Shown here piece after piece: positions 34,037 to 43,896 of a stretch of 64,000 bases of DNA. The notes beneath the pieces are model-generated. The model was not told the origin of the DNA and searched no databases. It saw nothing but the letters and a program-made list of their open reading frames with translations. Both the position numbers and the translations under genes were made by a program. Position 1 is the first letter of the stretch, and the number at the start of each line of letters is the position of its first letter. Source of the DNA: Caulobacter endophyticus (GTDB lineage: Bacteria; Pseudomonadota; Alphaproteobacteria; Caulobacterales; Caulobacteraceae); the NCBI RefSeq assembly GCF_003116815.1, contig NZ_QDKQ01000057.1:62001-126000 (forward strand), given 5' to 3'.

Positions 34037-35776
34037 CTAGACCGTAACTCCAGCCTCCAGCGCCTGGGCCACCGCCTCGGCTTGCGGCCCCAGCACCAGG
34101 TGAACCACCGGCCCATCCAGACGCACGAGCGCGCGGACGCCGGCCGCCTTCAGCGCGGCTTCGTCCAGCTTGGCCGGATCGGCCAGCTCAAGCCGCAGAC
34201 GGCTGGAACAGGCGCTGACCGAGACGATGTTGGCCGCGCCGCCAAGGCCCGGCAGCAGGGCCTCCGCCGCCTTCGGATCGGCGGCCTTCACTGGGGCCGC
34301 AAACACGGTGGCCGGCGCAGCGACGCCCGCACCGACCGCGGCGCGGATCTCGCCGGCCACCTCGTCGGCGATCGGCCCCAGCACCACCTGCAGCGCCTTG
34401 TCGGACGGCCGCACGATCCCGCGCGCGCCCAGGGCCTTGAGGCGAGGCTCGTCGACCGCCTTCTGGTCGGCGACGATCAGGCGAAGGCGCGTGGTGCAGG
34501 CGTCGACGCTGACCAGGTTGGCGCTGCCGCCCAAGGCCAGCACGAAGTCGGCGCCGCGGCCGCCCGCGCTGGTCGCCGGAGCGGCGGCCAGGGCCGCGGC
34601 TTCCTCGGCCGGTTCGCGGCCGGGCGTCTTGAGGTCGAACTTCAGGATGAAGAAGCGGAACAGCCCGTAATAGAGCCCGAAATAGACCGCCCCCAGCGGC
34701 AGCAGCCATAGCGGGTGCGTCGCCTTGCCAAAGTTCAGCACATAGTCGAACAGGCCCGCCGAGAAGGTGAAGCCCAGCTTGATGTCGAGGGCGTTCATCA
34801 CCGCCATCGACAGCCCCGTCAGCACCGCGTGCACGGCGTAGAGCATCGGGGCCAGGAACATGAACGAGAACTCGATCGGCTCGGTCACGCCGGTCAGGAA
34901 CGAGGTCAGGGCCAGCGAGAAGAGCATGCCGCCGACCGCCTTCTTCCGTTCGGGCCGGGCGGTGTGGAACATGGCCAGGCACGCGGCCGGCAGGCCGAAC
35001 ATCATCACCGGGAAGAAGCCGCTCATGAACGCCCCGGCGCTGGGGTCGTCGGCGAAGAACCGTCGCAGGTCGCCGGTCGAGCCGTGGAAGTCGCCGATCA
35101 CGAACCAGGCGATGTTGTTGAGGATGTGGTGCAGGCCGGTGACGATCAGCAGCCGATTGAGGAAGCCGTAGACGAACAGGCCGATCTCGCCCGAGCCGAC
35201 GATGCCGCGGCTGGCGCCGTCGACCGCGCCGTTGATGCCGTCGTAGCCGAAGCCCACCAGGAGGGCGAGCACCAGACCCGCCACGCCCGAAATGATCGGC
35301 ACGAAGCGCCTGCCACTGAAGAAGGCCAGGTATTCAGGCAGCTTGAAGCCCGAGAAGCGGTTGTAGAACAGCCCGGCGATCACCCCGGAAATGATCCCGA
35401 TCGGTACGCTGAGCTTGGCCAGGGCCTTGGCCTTGTAGGCGGGTCCGGCCAGGTCGGCGGCCTCCTTGGGCAGGCCGGCCAGCACCTCGGCCGGCACGTG
35501 CAGCAGGGCCTTGGCGCCTTCGGTGGCGATCAGGAAACAGACGACGCCGGCCAGGCCCGCTGCGCCGTTGTTCTCGCGGGCCAGGCCCACGGCCACGCCG
35601 ATGGCGAACAGCAGGCCAAGGTTGGAGAAGATCGCCTCGCCGGCGGCGGCGATGAAGGGGATGTTCAGGAGGTCGGGCTGGCCGAAGCGCAGCAGCAGAC
35701 CCGCGACCGGCAGCACCGCGATCGGCAGCATCAGGGCCCGGCCCAGCGGCTGGAGGATTTCGAGCGGAGACTTCAT
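34037..35776 (-). CDS. nagE: PTS N-acetylglucosamine-type EIIC-EIIB-EIIB permease
   Basis: A 579-residue inner-membrane PTS permease that should import and phosphorylate GlcNAc. Seen: an EIIC domain (1-375; LPIAVLPVAGLLLRFGQ, GVTEPIEFSFMFLAPML) with multiple helices, then two EIIB domains in tandem, each with its phosphorylation Cys: Cys427 in SVDACTTRLRL and Cys523 in SVSACSSRLRL. Enterobacterial NagE has one EIIB and a fused EIIA; here EIIA is in the next gene. It follows that gene by 4 bp, so it is translated with it. Confidence 0.92.
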   Translation of the reverse strand: MKSPLEILQPLGRALMLPIAVLPVAGLLLRFGQPDLLNIPFIAAAGEAIFSNLGLLFAIGVAVGLARENNGAAGLAGVVCFLIATEGAKALLHVPAEVLAGLPKEAADLAGPAYKAKALAKLSVPIGIISGVIAGLFYNRFSGFKLPEYLAFFSGRRFVPIISGVAGLVLALLVGFGYDGINGAVDGASRGIVGSGEIGLFVYGFLNRLLIVTGLHHILNNIAWFVIGDFHGSTGDLRRFFADDPSAGAFMSGFFPVMMFGLPAACLAMFHTARPERKKAVGGMLFSLALTSFLTGVTEPIEFSFMFLAPMLYAVHAVLTGLSMAVMNALDIKLGFTFSAGLFDYVLNFGKATHPLWLLPLGAVYFGLYYGLFRFFILKFDLKTPGREPAEEAAALAAAPATSAGGRGADFVLALGGSANLVSVDACTTRLRLIVADQKAVDEPRLKALGARGIVRPSDKALQVVLGPIADEVAGEIRAAVGAGVAAPATVFAAPVKAADPKAAEALLPGLGGAANIVSVSACSSRLRLELADPAKLDEAALKAAGVRALVRLDGPVVHLVLGPQAEAVAQALEAGVTV

Positions 35777-35780
35777 CGGC

Positions 35781-38303
35781 TCAGGCTCCGAAGGACTTGG
35801 CGAGGTCGCGGACCGCCTCGGGCGAGGTCTGATCCAGGGTCTTGGCCGCGAGGTCGCGGCAGGCGGGCAGCGACAGGCGGCGCACCAGGGCCTTCACCTC
35901 GGGAACGACGGCGGCCGTGGCCGAGAGCTCGGTCACGCCCAGGCCCAGCAGCACCGGCACGGCCACAAGGTCCGAAGCCAGCCCCCCGCAGACGCCGACC
36001 CAGCGGCCGTGTTTCGCCGCGCCCCTGCAGGTCTGGTCGATCATCCGCAGCACCGCCGGATGCAGGGCGTCGATGCGGGCCGCCAGCTCCGGATTGCCCC
36101 GGTCCATGGCCAGTACGTATTGGGTCAGGTCATTGGTCCCCACCGACAGGAAGTCGGCCTCCGCGGCGATCAGGTCGGCGGTGACGGCGGCGGCCGGGGT
36201 CTCGATCATAACGCCCAGCTCGACCCGCTCGGTGACCCCCATCTCACGCTTGGCCTCGTCGAGCACGGCGCGGACGGCGCGCAGTTCGGCCAGGCTGGCG
36301 ACCATCGGCACCATGATCCTGCACTGCCCCCCCTTCTGGCCTTGGGGCGGTTTGACCCGCAGGATGGCGCGGATCTGGGTCTTCAGGAGATGCGGCCGCC
36401 ACAGCGACACGCGCACGCCGCGCAGGCCCAGGGCCGGGTTCTCTTCGGTGGGGATCGGCAGGTACGGCGCGGCCTTGTCGCCGCCGACGTCCAGCGTGCG
36501 GATGATCAGCGGCCGCCCTTCAAGGGCCGAGGCCACAGCCTGGTACTGGCGGGCCTGCTCGTCCTCGTCGGGCGGGGTGTCGCGATCGAGGAACAGGAAC
36601 TCGGTGCGCAGCAGGCCCGAGCCCTCGGCCCCATTGGCCACGGCGGCCAAGGCGTCCTTCTCCGAGCCGACATTGGCGAACACCTCGATGCGCTCGCCGC
36701 AGGCGGTGCGGCTTTCCTGGTGGGCGGCGGCCTTGGCGGCGGCGCGGCGCTCGTGGCGGGCGGCGATGGCGCTCTGGGCGGCGGCAAGGGCGTCGGCGTC
36801 GGGCGCCACGCGCAGCCTTCCCCCTTCTGCATCCAGGATCAGGGCCGTGCCGTCGGCGATCTCCAGCACGCCGGCGCCCACGGCGACCAGGGCCGGCAGG
36901 CCCATGGCCGCGGCCAGGATGGCCACGTGCGAGGTCGGCCCGCCGCGCGCGGTGGCGAAGCCGGCCACCTGGCCGGGATCCACGCCCATCAGCTGCGAGG
37001 GCAGCAGCTCGTCGGCCAGCAGGACAGCGCCGGCAGGCAGCAGCCGGGCAGTCTCCTCCTCTCCAGTCAGGGCGCGCAGCACCTGACGTTCGAGATCGAC
37101 CAGGTCGTCGACGCGTTCGGCCAGGCGACGGTCGCCGAGGCCCCGCAGGGCCTCGACATAGCCGCCGACGGCGCGCCGCCAGGCGAAGCCCGCGCTCTTG
37201 CCCTCGCCGATCAGCTTGCGGGCGGCGGCGGTCAGTTCGGGATCTTCCAGGAAGGCGAGATGCGCGCCGAGAATGGCCTTGCGGGCGCTGTCGCCTTTCG
37301 CCGCCGAAGCCTCGATGCGGTTGCGGACCTGGCACAGGGCGTCGTCCAGGGCGGTCAGCTCGGCGCTGGCGCCGGCGCCGGTCTCCACCACCACGATCTC
37401 GTCGGCGACGAGCCGCACGGCCTGGCCGATCGCCAGGCCCGGGGCGGCCATCACCCCGCGCAGCACGCCCGGCTCGGCCGGTTCGGCGGGGGCGACGGCG
37501 ATAGGCGCGGCCTCCTCGGCGGCGAGCGCGGCGGCCTCATGGGCGCTTTCGCCCATGCCGCCCTCGATCAGCTCGGCGATCGCGGCGACGGCGAAGTCGG
37601 CGTCGACGCCGGAGGCGGCGATGACGATGCGATCGTGCAGGCGGATGGCCAGCGACATCACCCCGACCGGGCTCTTGGCGCTGGCGCGGCGGTTGACGGC
37701 CACGAGAGCAACCTCGGCGGCGAACTTGCGGGCGGTCTCGGCGATGCGCGCGGCCGGACGGGCGTGAATGCCGTGCACCAGAGGCACGACCACCTCGCGC
37801 GTCACCTCGCCCTCGGCCGCCACAACGGCGGCCTTGGCGCCGCCGGCAGGAACCAGCTCCATCAGGAAGCCGCCGACGGCGGTCTCGCGATCCTGCTCGC
37901 GGCGAACGATCGAAAAGGCGTCGGGATTGGTCACCACGATCGGGGTGATCAGGCTTCTGGCCTTGCGGGCCAGCAGGTCGAGGTCGAAGCCGATCAGCGG
38001 GTCACCGGCCTTGACGGCCTGGCCCTCTGCGACGTGGACGGTGAAGCCCTCGCCGTCCAGCGCCACGGTCTCCAGCCCCACATGCATCAGGATCTCGGCG
38101 CCGTTGTCGGCCCGCAGCGTCACCGCGTGGCGCGAGCGGTGGACTGTGACGACCCGGCCATCGCATGGCGCGTGCAGCACCTGCCCCGTGGGATCGATGG
38201 CCAGGCCGTCGCCCAGCATGCGTTCGGCGAAGACGGCGTCCGGCGTCTCGTCGAGCGGGGCGACCCACCCCTGGAGCGGCGCGGAAAGAACGAGGGTGGA
38301 CAC
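35781..38303 (-). CDS. EIIA-HPr-EI fusion phosphotransferase
   Basis: An 840-residue soluble fusion. Residues 1-125 are EIIA-Glc-like (ILMHVGLETV, phospho-His74); 165-250 are HPr (LVHGIHARPAA, phospho-His180); 270-840 are enzyme I (GGPTSHVAIL with His459; RTEFLFLDRD; SVGTNDLTQYVLAMDR; catalytic Cys in GVCGGLASDL). Together with the adjacent permease it is a self-contained PEP-to-GlcNAc phosphorelay. Start is GTG 38303 with CGAGAG upstream. Known fusions in related bacteria serve GlcNAc uptake. Sits between hexosaminidase and nagE. Confidence 0.93.
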   Translation of the reverse strand: MSTLVLSAPLQGWVAPLDETPDAVFAERMLGDGLAIDPTGQVLHAPCDGRVVTVHRSRHAVTLRADNGAEILMHVGLETVALDGEGFTVHVAEGQAVKAGDPLIGFDLDLLARKARSLITPIVVTNPDAFSIVRREQDRETAVGGFLMELVPAGGAKAAVVAAEGEVTREVVVPLVHGIHARPAARIAETARKFAAEVALVAVNRRASAKSPVGVMSLAIRLHDRIVIAASGVDADFAVAAIAELIEGGMGESAHEAAALAAEEAAPIAVAPAEPAEPGVLRGVMAAPGLAIGQAVRLVADEIVVVETGAGASAELTALDDALCQVRNRIEASAAKGDSARKAILGAHLAFLEDPELTAAARKLIGEGKSAGFAWRRAVGGYVEALRGLGDRRLAERVDDLVDLERQVLRALTGEEETARLLPAGAVLLADELLPSQLMGVDPGQVAGFATARGGPTSHVAILAAAMGLPALVAVGAGVLEIADGTALILDAEGGRLRVAPDADALAAAQSAIAARHERRAAAKAAAHQESRTACGERIEVFANVGSEKDALAAVANGAEGSGLLRTEFLFLDRDTPPDEDEQARQYQAVASALEGRPLIIRTLDVGGDKAAPYLPIPTEENPALGLRGVRVSLWRPHLLKTQIRAILRVKPPQGQKGGQCRIMVPMVASLAELRAVRAVLDEAKREMGVTERVELGVMIETPAAAVTADLIAAEADFLSVGTNDLTQYVLAMDRGNPELAARIDALHPAVLRMIDQTCRGAAKHGRWVGVCGGLASDLVAVPVLLGLGVTELSATAAVVPEVKALVRRLSLPACRDLAAKTLDQTSPEAVRDLAKSFGA

Positions 38304-38325
38304 GTGGGGAACTCTCGTCGGGAAG

Positions 38326-40638
38326 TTACTGGCCGGCCGCCGTCAGGGTGACGCGGTCGAGGGCGGGCATCGGATCGAGGCCCTTGGCGGTGAAGCTGAA
38401 GCAGAGGTCGTGGACGCCGTCGCGGGCCGGCAGGACGCCGCCGACGGTCCCAAGGCCCGGGCCGCGACCGGCCCTGCCCAGCGGAATGGCGGCGATGCGC
38501 TCGCCCTCGCAGCCCCCGACACGAACCTCCAGCTCGCCGTCGGGCGTAGCCGGCTTGCGCACCACGATCTGGTCCTTGGCCTTGCCGATCTGGAAGTTCC
38601 ACGGCGTCTGGCCGACGCGGGCGGTCAGCGTCAGCCCCCTGGAAAGGTCGGCGCCCTTCCACACCCAGCACGGCTTCATCACGTCGGTGGCGAAGATGGC
38701 GCGCTCGCCGTCGCGGCCGTTTTCCGGGGCGTCGTCTTCGAAGAGCAGCGGGATCGCATTGCCGCACAGCTCAAGCTGGCGGTTGACGCGCGTCTCGGCG
38801 GCCAGCTTCGTGGCTGTCCAGGCGCGGGTGCGGCCCAGTGGCTGGCCATCGAGGAAGCTGCGGGCCTTCAGGGTGGTCCCCGCCTTCAGCGACAGCGTCT
38901 CACCATAGGCCGGCGAGGCCGTGGTCGGCTCGGCGCCGTCGGTGGTGTAGCGGATCTGGCCCAGCTCCAGCCCGCTCTTCAGGCTGGCGGCGATCGCCCC
39001 GCCCTCGCCGGGGCGCAAGGTCGCCTGCGGCTCGAACGGCGCGGTGTTGGCCTTGAGGCCCAGCGCCTTCAGCCGGGCCATCTGGGCCGGAATGCGAGTG
39101 GTGAAGCCCTGCCAGTCGCGGCGCTCTTCCTGAGTCCAGGCGGTTTCCGACAGGGCCACCAGGCGTGGGAAGGCCATCAGCTGCACCCGCTCGTCGGTGC
39201 GGATGTGCTCGACCCAGAGGTTGGCCTGGACGCCCAGGATGTGCTTGCGCTGATCGGGCGTCAGGGCGTCGGGCGCGGCGTCGAACTGGTAGACGTCCTT
39301 GAGGCTGCTGACGGTCATGCGGCCGGGCGGCTCGTCGACCGAGGTGCTCTGGCGGCGGTCGAAATAGAGCGTCGGCTCGGGCGACAGCACCGTGTCGTGG
39401 CCCTGGCCGGCGGCGGCGATGGCCCCCTCGATCCCGCGCCACGACATGACCGTGGCGTTGGGCGCCAGGCCCCCTTCGAGGATCTCGTCCCAGCCGATCA
39501 GCCGGCGGCCGCGGCCGTTGATGTGCTTTTCGACCCGCTGGATGAACCAGCTCTGCAGGCCGTGCTCGTCCTTGACGCCCAGTTCCTTGATCCTGGCCTG
39601 GATCGCCGCGCTTTCCTTCCACTGGTCCTTCACGGCCTCGTCGCCGCCGACGTGGATGTATTCCGACGGGAAGAGGTCCATGACCTCGTCGAGCACGTCA
39701 TTGAGAAAGCCGAAGGTCTCGTCGTCGACGTTGTAGAGGTAGGGGAAGATCCCCCAGTCGTGGCGGGCCAGGGCCGGCGGGTTGGGCGTCAGGCCAAGCT
39801 TCGGATAGGCCACGATCGGCGCCAGCGCGTGGCCTGGCATCTCGATCTCGGGAACGATGGTGACATTGCGCGCCGCCGCGTAGTCGACGAGGTCGCGCAC
39901 CTGATCCTGGCTGTAGAAGCCGCCATAGCGCACCGGCTTGCCGGTCTTCAGGTCACGGGCCGCCGCGCCGGCCGGCGTGCGCCAGGCCGAGACCTGCGTC
40001 AGCTTCGGATACTTCTTGATCTCCAGCCGCCAGGCCTGGTCGTCGACCAGATGCCAGTGCAGCGTGTTGAGCTTGTGGGCGGCCATGCCGTCGATCAGCA
40101 GCTTGATGGTGTCGATCGACTGGTAGTGGCGGGCGCTGTCGAGCATGAAGCCGCGCCACGCGAAGCGCGGGGCGTCCTCGATCTTGGCCGACGGCACGTC
40201 GACGGCCCCCTTGCCCTCGTCCTGCACGGCCAACTGCCACAGGCTGATCGCGCCGTAGAACAGGCCGGCGCGCTTCTGGGCGGTGATCTTGATCCCGCCG
40301 GGCGCCGCGTCGAGGCCGTAGCCTTCGCCGTCGGGGCCGCCGCGCACCAGCGAGATCGCCGCCTCACCGGTGGCGGGCTCGCCCTCCACCACCGCCGGGC
40401 GGACGCCCCGGGCGCGATGCAGGAGGTTTGAAAGCTGCTGGGCCACGCCGCGCGCCTCGACGTCGCCCTTGGCCACGTGGATGCGGGTGGCGGCGGTCAG
40501 GCGGAAGCTGCCCTCGAGCGCCTCCCCCTTCACCGGCGCGGGGGTCAGGGTCAGCGGCTCGGCCGCCATCGCGGGCGCGGCCAGGACCACGGAAGCGGCG
40601 CTGGCCAGGAACAGGGCGGCGCGACGAATTTCGATCAT
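38326..40638 (-). CDS. beta-N-acetylhexosaminidase, GH20
   Basis: A 770-residue exported glycoside hydrolase releasing terminal GlcNAc from chito-oligosaccharides. Residues 1-24 are a Sec signal (AALFLASAASVVLAAPAMAAE), then a GH20b N-terminal domain, a TIM barrel with the catalytic pair Asp333-Glu334 in HVGGDEAVKD, and C-terminal beta-sandwich regions. The start at 40638 was chosen because it opens the signal peptide. Between the TonB receptor gene and the PTS fusion gene. Confidence 0.93.
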   Translation of the reverse strand: MIEIRRAALFLASAASVVLAAPAMAAEPLTLTPAPVKGEALEGSFRLTAATRIHVAKGDVEARGVAQQLSNLLHRARGVRPAVVEGEPATGEAAISLVRGGPDGEGYGLDAAPGGIKITAQKRAGLFYGAISLWQLAVQDEGKGAVDVPSAKIEDAPRFAWRGFMLDSARHYQSIDTIKLLIDGMAAHKLNTLHWHLVDDQAWRLEIKKYPKLTQVSAWRTPAGAAARDLKTGKPVRYGGFYSQDQVRDLVDYAAARNVTIVPEIEMPGHALAPIVAYPKLGLTPNPPALARHDWGIFPYLYNVDDETFGFLNDVLDEVMDLFPSEYIHVGGDEAVKDQWKESAAIQARIKELGVKDEHGLQSWFIQRVEKHINGRGRRLIGWDEILEGGLAPNATVMSWRGIEGAIAAAGQGHDTVLSPEPTLYFDRRQSTSVDEPPGRMTVSSLKDVYQFDAAPDALTPDQRKHILGVQANLWVEHIRTDERVQLMAFPRLVALSETAWTQEERRDWQGFTTRIPAQMARLKALGLKANTAPFEPQATLRPGEGGAIAASLKSGLELGQIRYTTDGAEPTTASPAYGETLSLKAGTTLKARSFLDGQPLGRTRAWTATKLAAETRVNRQLELCGNAIPLLFEDDAPENGRDGERAIFATDVMKPCWVWKGADLSRGLTLTARVGQTPWNFQIGKAKDQIVVRKPATPDGELEVRVGGCEGERIAAIPLGRAGRGPGLGTVGGVLPARDGVHDLCFSFTAKGLDPMPALDRVTLTAAGQ

Positions 40639-40857
40639 GTGCGGGACGCTCTCACCGGCAGGCAGTCGGCAAAAAGGCGGGCGGGCCGGCCAAAGCCGTC
40701 CCGCCCCAGCTCGCTGCTTGCAGTCAGGAGGGGAATGAGGGCGATCGGCGCGGCCTGGCGGGTCATGAGGGCGATCCTGAACCAAGCCGCGCGCGATGCA
40801 AATCAGCGGCCTCCGAGACGCGCCGCGCGGAGCCGCGCGCCTCGGGACTTCCGGGCC

Positions 40858-43611
40858 TTAGAAGGCGACGTTGAGGGTCGCCTGCAGCTTGCGGCCGGTG
40901 CGGTAGACGCCGCGCGGCAGCATGGTGGTGTTGGCGTAGGCGTAGTACTCGCTGTCCAGCAGGTTCTGCGCCGAGACCGACAGGTTGACGTTCTCGCTGA
41001 AGGCGTAGCCGGCCGTGGCGTCCAGGCCCTTGAAGGCGCGGACGAACATCTGGTCGCCGCGATCCAGGCCCGTGAAGTACTTCGAGCGCCAGTTGTAGGT
41101 CACCCGGGCCGAGAACGGACCGTGCTCGTAGAACGGGCTGACGTTGATCTGGTGCTTGGAGTTGTAGGGCAGCGGCGCGCCGCCGTCGGCTTCACCATCA
41201 GCATAGGTGTAGTTGGCCAGTAGGCCGAAACCCATGCCGAAGGTCTGCTGGTAGGCGACCGCCAGGCCCTTGACCGTGGCCGAGCCGGCGTTGGTCGGAC
41301 GGCTGATCTGATAGGTCGTGACCGCGTTGCGCGCCTGGTTGAAGTGCTGCTCGGCGACCGTCTGCTGCAGGATGTAGTTGCTGATGTCCTTGTGGAAGAC
41401 TTCAGCCGACAGGATGGCTTCCGGCGCGAAGTACCATTCCAGCGAGGCGTTGACGTTGCTGGACTTGTACGGGTTCAGGTCCGGGTTGCCGCCGCCGCCG
41501 GTCAGGATCTGGTCGGAGAGCCAGAAGTAGTTCGACATGTCGGCGTAGTTCGGACGCGAGATCACCTGGGCCGCGGCGAAGCGGAACACCAGATCCTCCT
41601 GCACGTCGACGATGACGTTCAGGCTGGGCAGGAAGTCCTCGTACTTCTTGGACTTCACCTCCCAGGCCCAGTCGGCGGCGGTGGTGCCGCAGCCGGTGGC
41701 GGTCTGGTTCACGCAGGTGTAGCCGCCGCTGTCGGACTCGGTCTTCACGTAGCGCAGGCCGAAGTTGCCGCGCACGTTGTCGGCCTGGAAGTTGGCCTGG
41801 CCGTAGAGCGCGTTGATGGTCTCTTCGATGCCCCAGTTCTGAGCGGTGAACTCGGCGTTGCCGAACACCGTCGGCACCGGCTTGGCCTGCCACGGACGCA
41901 GGTAGCCGCCGCGGTCGATGTAGTCGGCCAGGGCCTTGCCGTCGATCTTGAAGCGGCTGCCCATCTGGTCGGTTACGCCGTCGAAGCCCTTCAGGTAGTT
42001 ACTGGGCACGATCGACGGGCTGAACTGCGAGGCGCTGGCCGGGTTGCCGTAGACGGCGACCGTGACGCCCGACATGGCCTGGGTCGTCTCGTGCTTGCGG
42101 TACTTGTAGCCGAACTGGACGCGCTTGATCACGCCCTCGAAGTCCTTGCCGAAGTCCAGCTGGCCGTAGGTTTCCTTGTCGGTGGTCGGCTTGGAGACGA
42201 TGTTGCCGCCCCAGCCGGAGTTGTAGCCCGGCGCGCCGGGAACCGACGGGTCGCCCGCGCCCCAACCGCCATCGAACGAGAACTTGCTGGCGTCGGCCAG
42301 CGGGTTACCGTTGGCGGCGGGGTTGGTGTAGGTCAGCACGCCCGGCGCGCCCGGCGTTCCCGTGAAGTCGACCGTGTAGTCGGCCCAGTTCAGGAACTCC
42401 CCGTACAGCTGGCGGGTGGTGCCGCCGTCGGCCTTGGAGTAGCCGAGGTCGCCGGCCACGTCGAAGCCGTCGCCCGTCCACTTGCCGTTGAAGTGGTAGG
42501 TGTCGGAGTTCAGCTCGGCCTCGCGGTACTGCACGTCCAGCACGCTCAGCGCGTTCTTGAACGAGGCCTTGCGGATGACGTTGTCGGTGATGACGATATC
42601 GGTCAGCGCGCCGAGGCTGTTCCAGGTGTTGCCCTGGAAGGCGAACAGCGACTGGTTGGTGTTGTCGTAGGTCGCCTTGATCTTCAGCCAGTCGAAGTTC
42701 AGTTCGAGGGCGTCGGTCGGGCGCCACTGGACGGCGGCGGTGTAGCTGTCGCGGACGCGCTCCTGCTCGAAGTACGACACCGACAGCGAGTTCACGCCGC
42801 GGGCGTTCGGATTGGCCGCCAGGGTGGTGGCGCAGGCCCCCGTGCAATTGCCGTTGGTGATCGAGCTGACCGGGTTTTCCGGGTTGCCGCCGTTGTAGTA
42901 GCTGGCCGGAATGGTGCCGTAGGACTCGATGCCGTCGCGGCGCAGCTGGTCCTTGGCGTGCTGGGCCGAAACCGCGATGCCGAAGGTCTGGTCGGCGTTC
43001 TTCCAGCTGCCCAGGAAGGAGACCTGCGGATCGGACTTCTTGGAGCGGTCGTTATAGAGGTAGCTCAGCGAGCCCTGCAGCGTCAGCGGCTTCAGGTCCA
43101 GCGGCTTGCGGGTGTTGACGATGACCGTGCCGCCGATGCTGCCCTCGTCGATGCGGGCTTCCGGCGACTTGTACACTTCGACCTTGCCGACGATCTGCGG
43201 CGCCAGCAGGGCGTAGTTGAACGTACGGCCGGGCTGATCAAGGATGAACCAGTCGGCCGAGGCCACGGTCTGGCCGTTCAGCAAGGTGCGGTTCAAGGCC
43301 GGATCCGTCCCCAGGATCGAGACCTTTTCGCCCTGGCCGAACTGACGGTCGACAGTGACGCCCGGAACGATCGTCAGCGCTTCGGCGACGTTCGAGCTCG
43401 GGAACTTGCCGACGTCCTCGGCGGTGACCACGTCGACGATGGCGTCGGCGTTACGCTTGGATTGAATGGATTGCTGCAGCGACGCGCGAATGCCGGTGAC
43501 TACCACCTCCTCGACGGAGGTCGAAGTCTCCTGCGCCATCGCGGGCGCGGCGACCAATACGGCCAGCAGGCTGGCGGAAGCGGTAAGGACCGCCTTGTGG
43601 ATGCTCTTCAT
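40858..43611 (-). CDS. TonB-dependent receptor of the GlcNAc/chito-oligosaccharide locus
   Basis: A 917-residue outer-membrane receptor. Signal peptide residues 1-26 (ASLLAVLVAAPAMAQ), the motif EEVVVTGIRASLQQSIQSKR typical of the carbohydrate-scavenging receptor family of Caulobacter and Xanthomonas, a plug with EARIDEGSIGGTVIVNTRKP, and a barrel ending in the canonical aromatic LNVAF. Position beside hexosaminidase, PTS and NagA genes points to GlcNAc or its oligomers as substrate. C. crescentus has a characterised GlcNAc receptor of this kind. Confidence 0.93.
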   Translation of the reverse strand: MKSIHKAVLTASASLLAVLVAAPAMAQETSTSVEEVVVTGIRASLQQSIQSKRNADAIVDVVTAEDVGKFPSSNVAEALTIVPGVTVDRQFGQGEKVSILGTDPALNRTLLNGQTVASADWFILDQPGRTFNYALLAPQIVGKVEVYKSPEARIDEGSIGGTVIVNTRKPLDLKPLTLQGSLSYLYNDRSKKSDPQVSFLGSWKNADQTFGIAVSAQHAKDQLRRDGIESYGTIPASYYNGGNPENPVSSITNGNCTGACATTLAANPNARGVNSLSVSYFEQERVRDSYTAAVQWRPTDALELNFDWLKIKATYDNTNQSLFAFQGNTWNSLGALTDIVITDNVIRKASFKNALSVLDVQYREAELNSDTYHFNGKWTGDGFDVAGDLGYSKADGGTTRQLYGEFLNWADYTVDFTGTPGAPGVLTYTNPAANGNPLADASKFSFDGGWGAGDPSVPGAPGYNSGWGGNIVSKPTTDKETYGQLDFGKDFEGVIKRVQFGYKYRKHETTQAMSGVTVAVYGNPASASQFSPSIVPSNYLKGFDGVTDQMGSRFKIDGKALADYIDRGGYLRPWQAKPVPTVFGNAEFTAQNWGIEETINALYGQANFQADNVRGNFGLRYVKTESDSGGYTCVNQTATGCGTTAADWAWEVKSKKYEDFLPSLNVIVDVQEDLVFRFAAAQVISRPNYADMSNYFWLSDQILTGGGGNPDLNPYKSSNVNASLEWYFAPEAILSAEVFHKDISNYILQQTVAEQHFNQARNAVTTYQISRPTNAGSATVKGLAVAYQQTFGMGFGLLANYTYADGEADGGAPLPYNSKHQINVSPFYEHGPFSARVTYNWRSKYFTGLDRGDQMFVRAFKGLDATAGYAFSENVNLSVSAQNLLDSEYYAYANTTMLPRGVYRTGRKLQATLNVAF

Positions 43612-43675
43612 AACTCGGCTTCTCCCCTTTGTGCCGGGCCACTGGACCCGGAGCCGAACCCCAAAGCCCAATCTG

Positions 43676-43803
43676 ATACCAATTTCTCGCGGCGAACCCG
43701 CAACGAGCGGTACTTCTCAGGCCTCGGAGTGTGACTGTGACGAAATTTTTGCACCTGACAAGACCTAAAAAGAACCAATTGCAGACCACGATATAATTGG
43801 TAT
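43676..43803. promoter_or_regulatory. candidate NagR-type operators in divergent promoter
   Basis: AATTGGTAT occurs on the minus strand at 43676-43684 and on the plus strand at 43795-43803. ACCAATT (43774-43780) forms an inverted pair with the latter. A perfect -10-like TATAAT (43792-43797) overlaps the right-hand box. They lie between the TonB receptor and GntR genes. Binding by the neighbouring GntR protein is inference. Confidence 0.5.
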
Positions 43804-43896
43804 GAAAATGGTCATGCACTGTTGCGCCGCTCTTCCGGAGAGGCGCATCCGGGCGATTGTTGGCCTGTCGGCTTCGGGCCAGGGGGTTTGGACGTG

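Noticed and set aside
35466..38351. A 961-codon open frame on the plus strand
   Set aside because: Antisense to the EIIA-HPr-EI gene, with low-complexity composition; the minus strand has all PTS active-site motifs.
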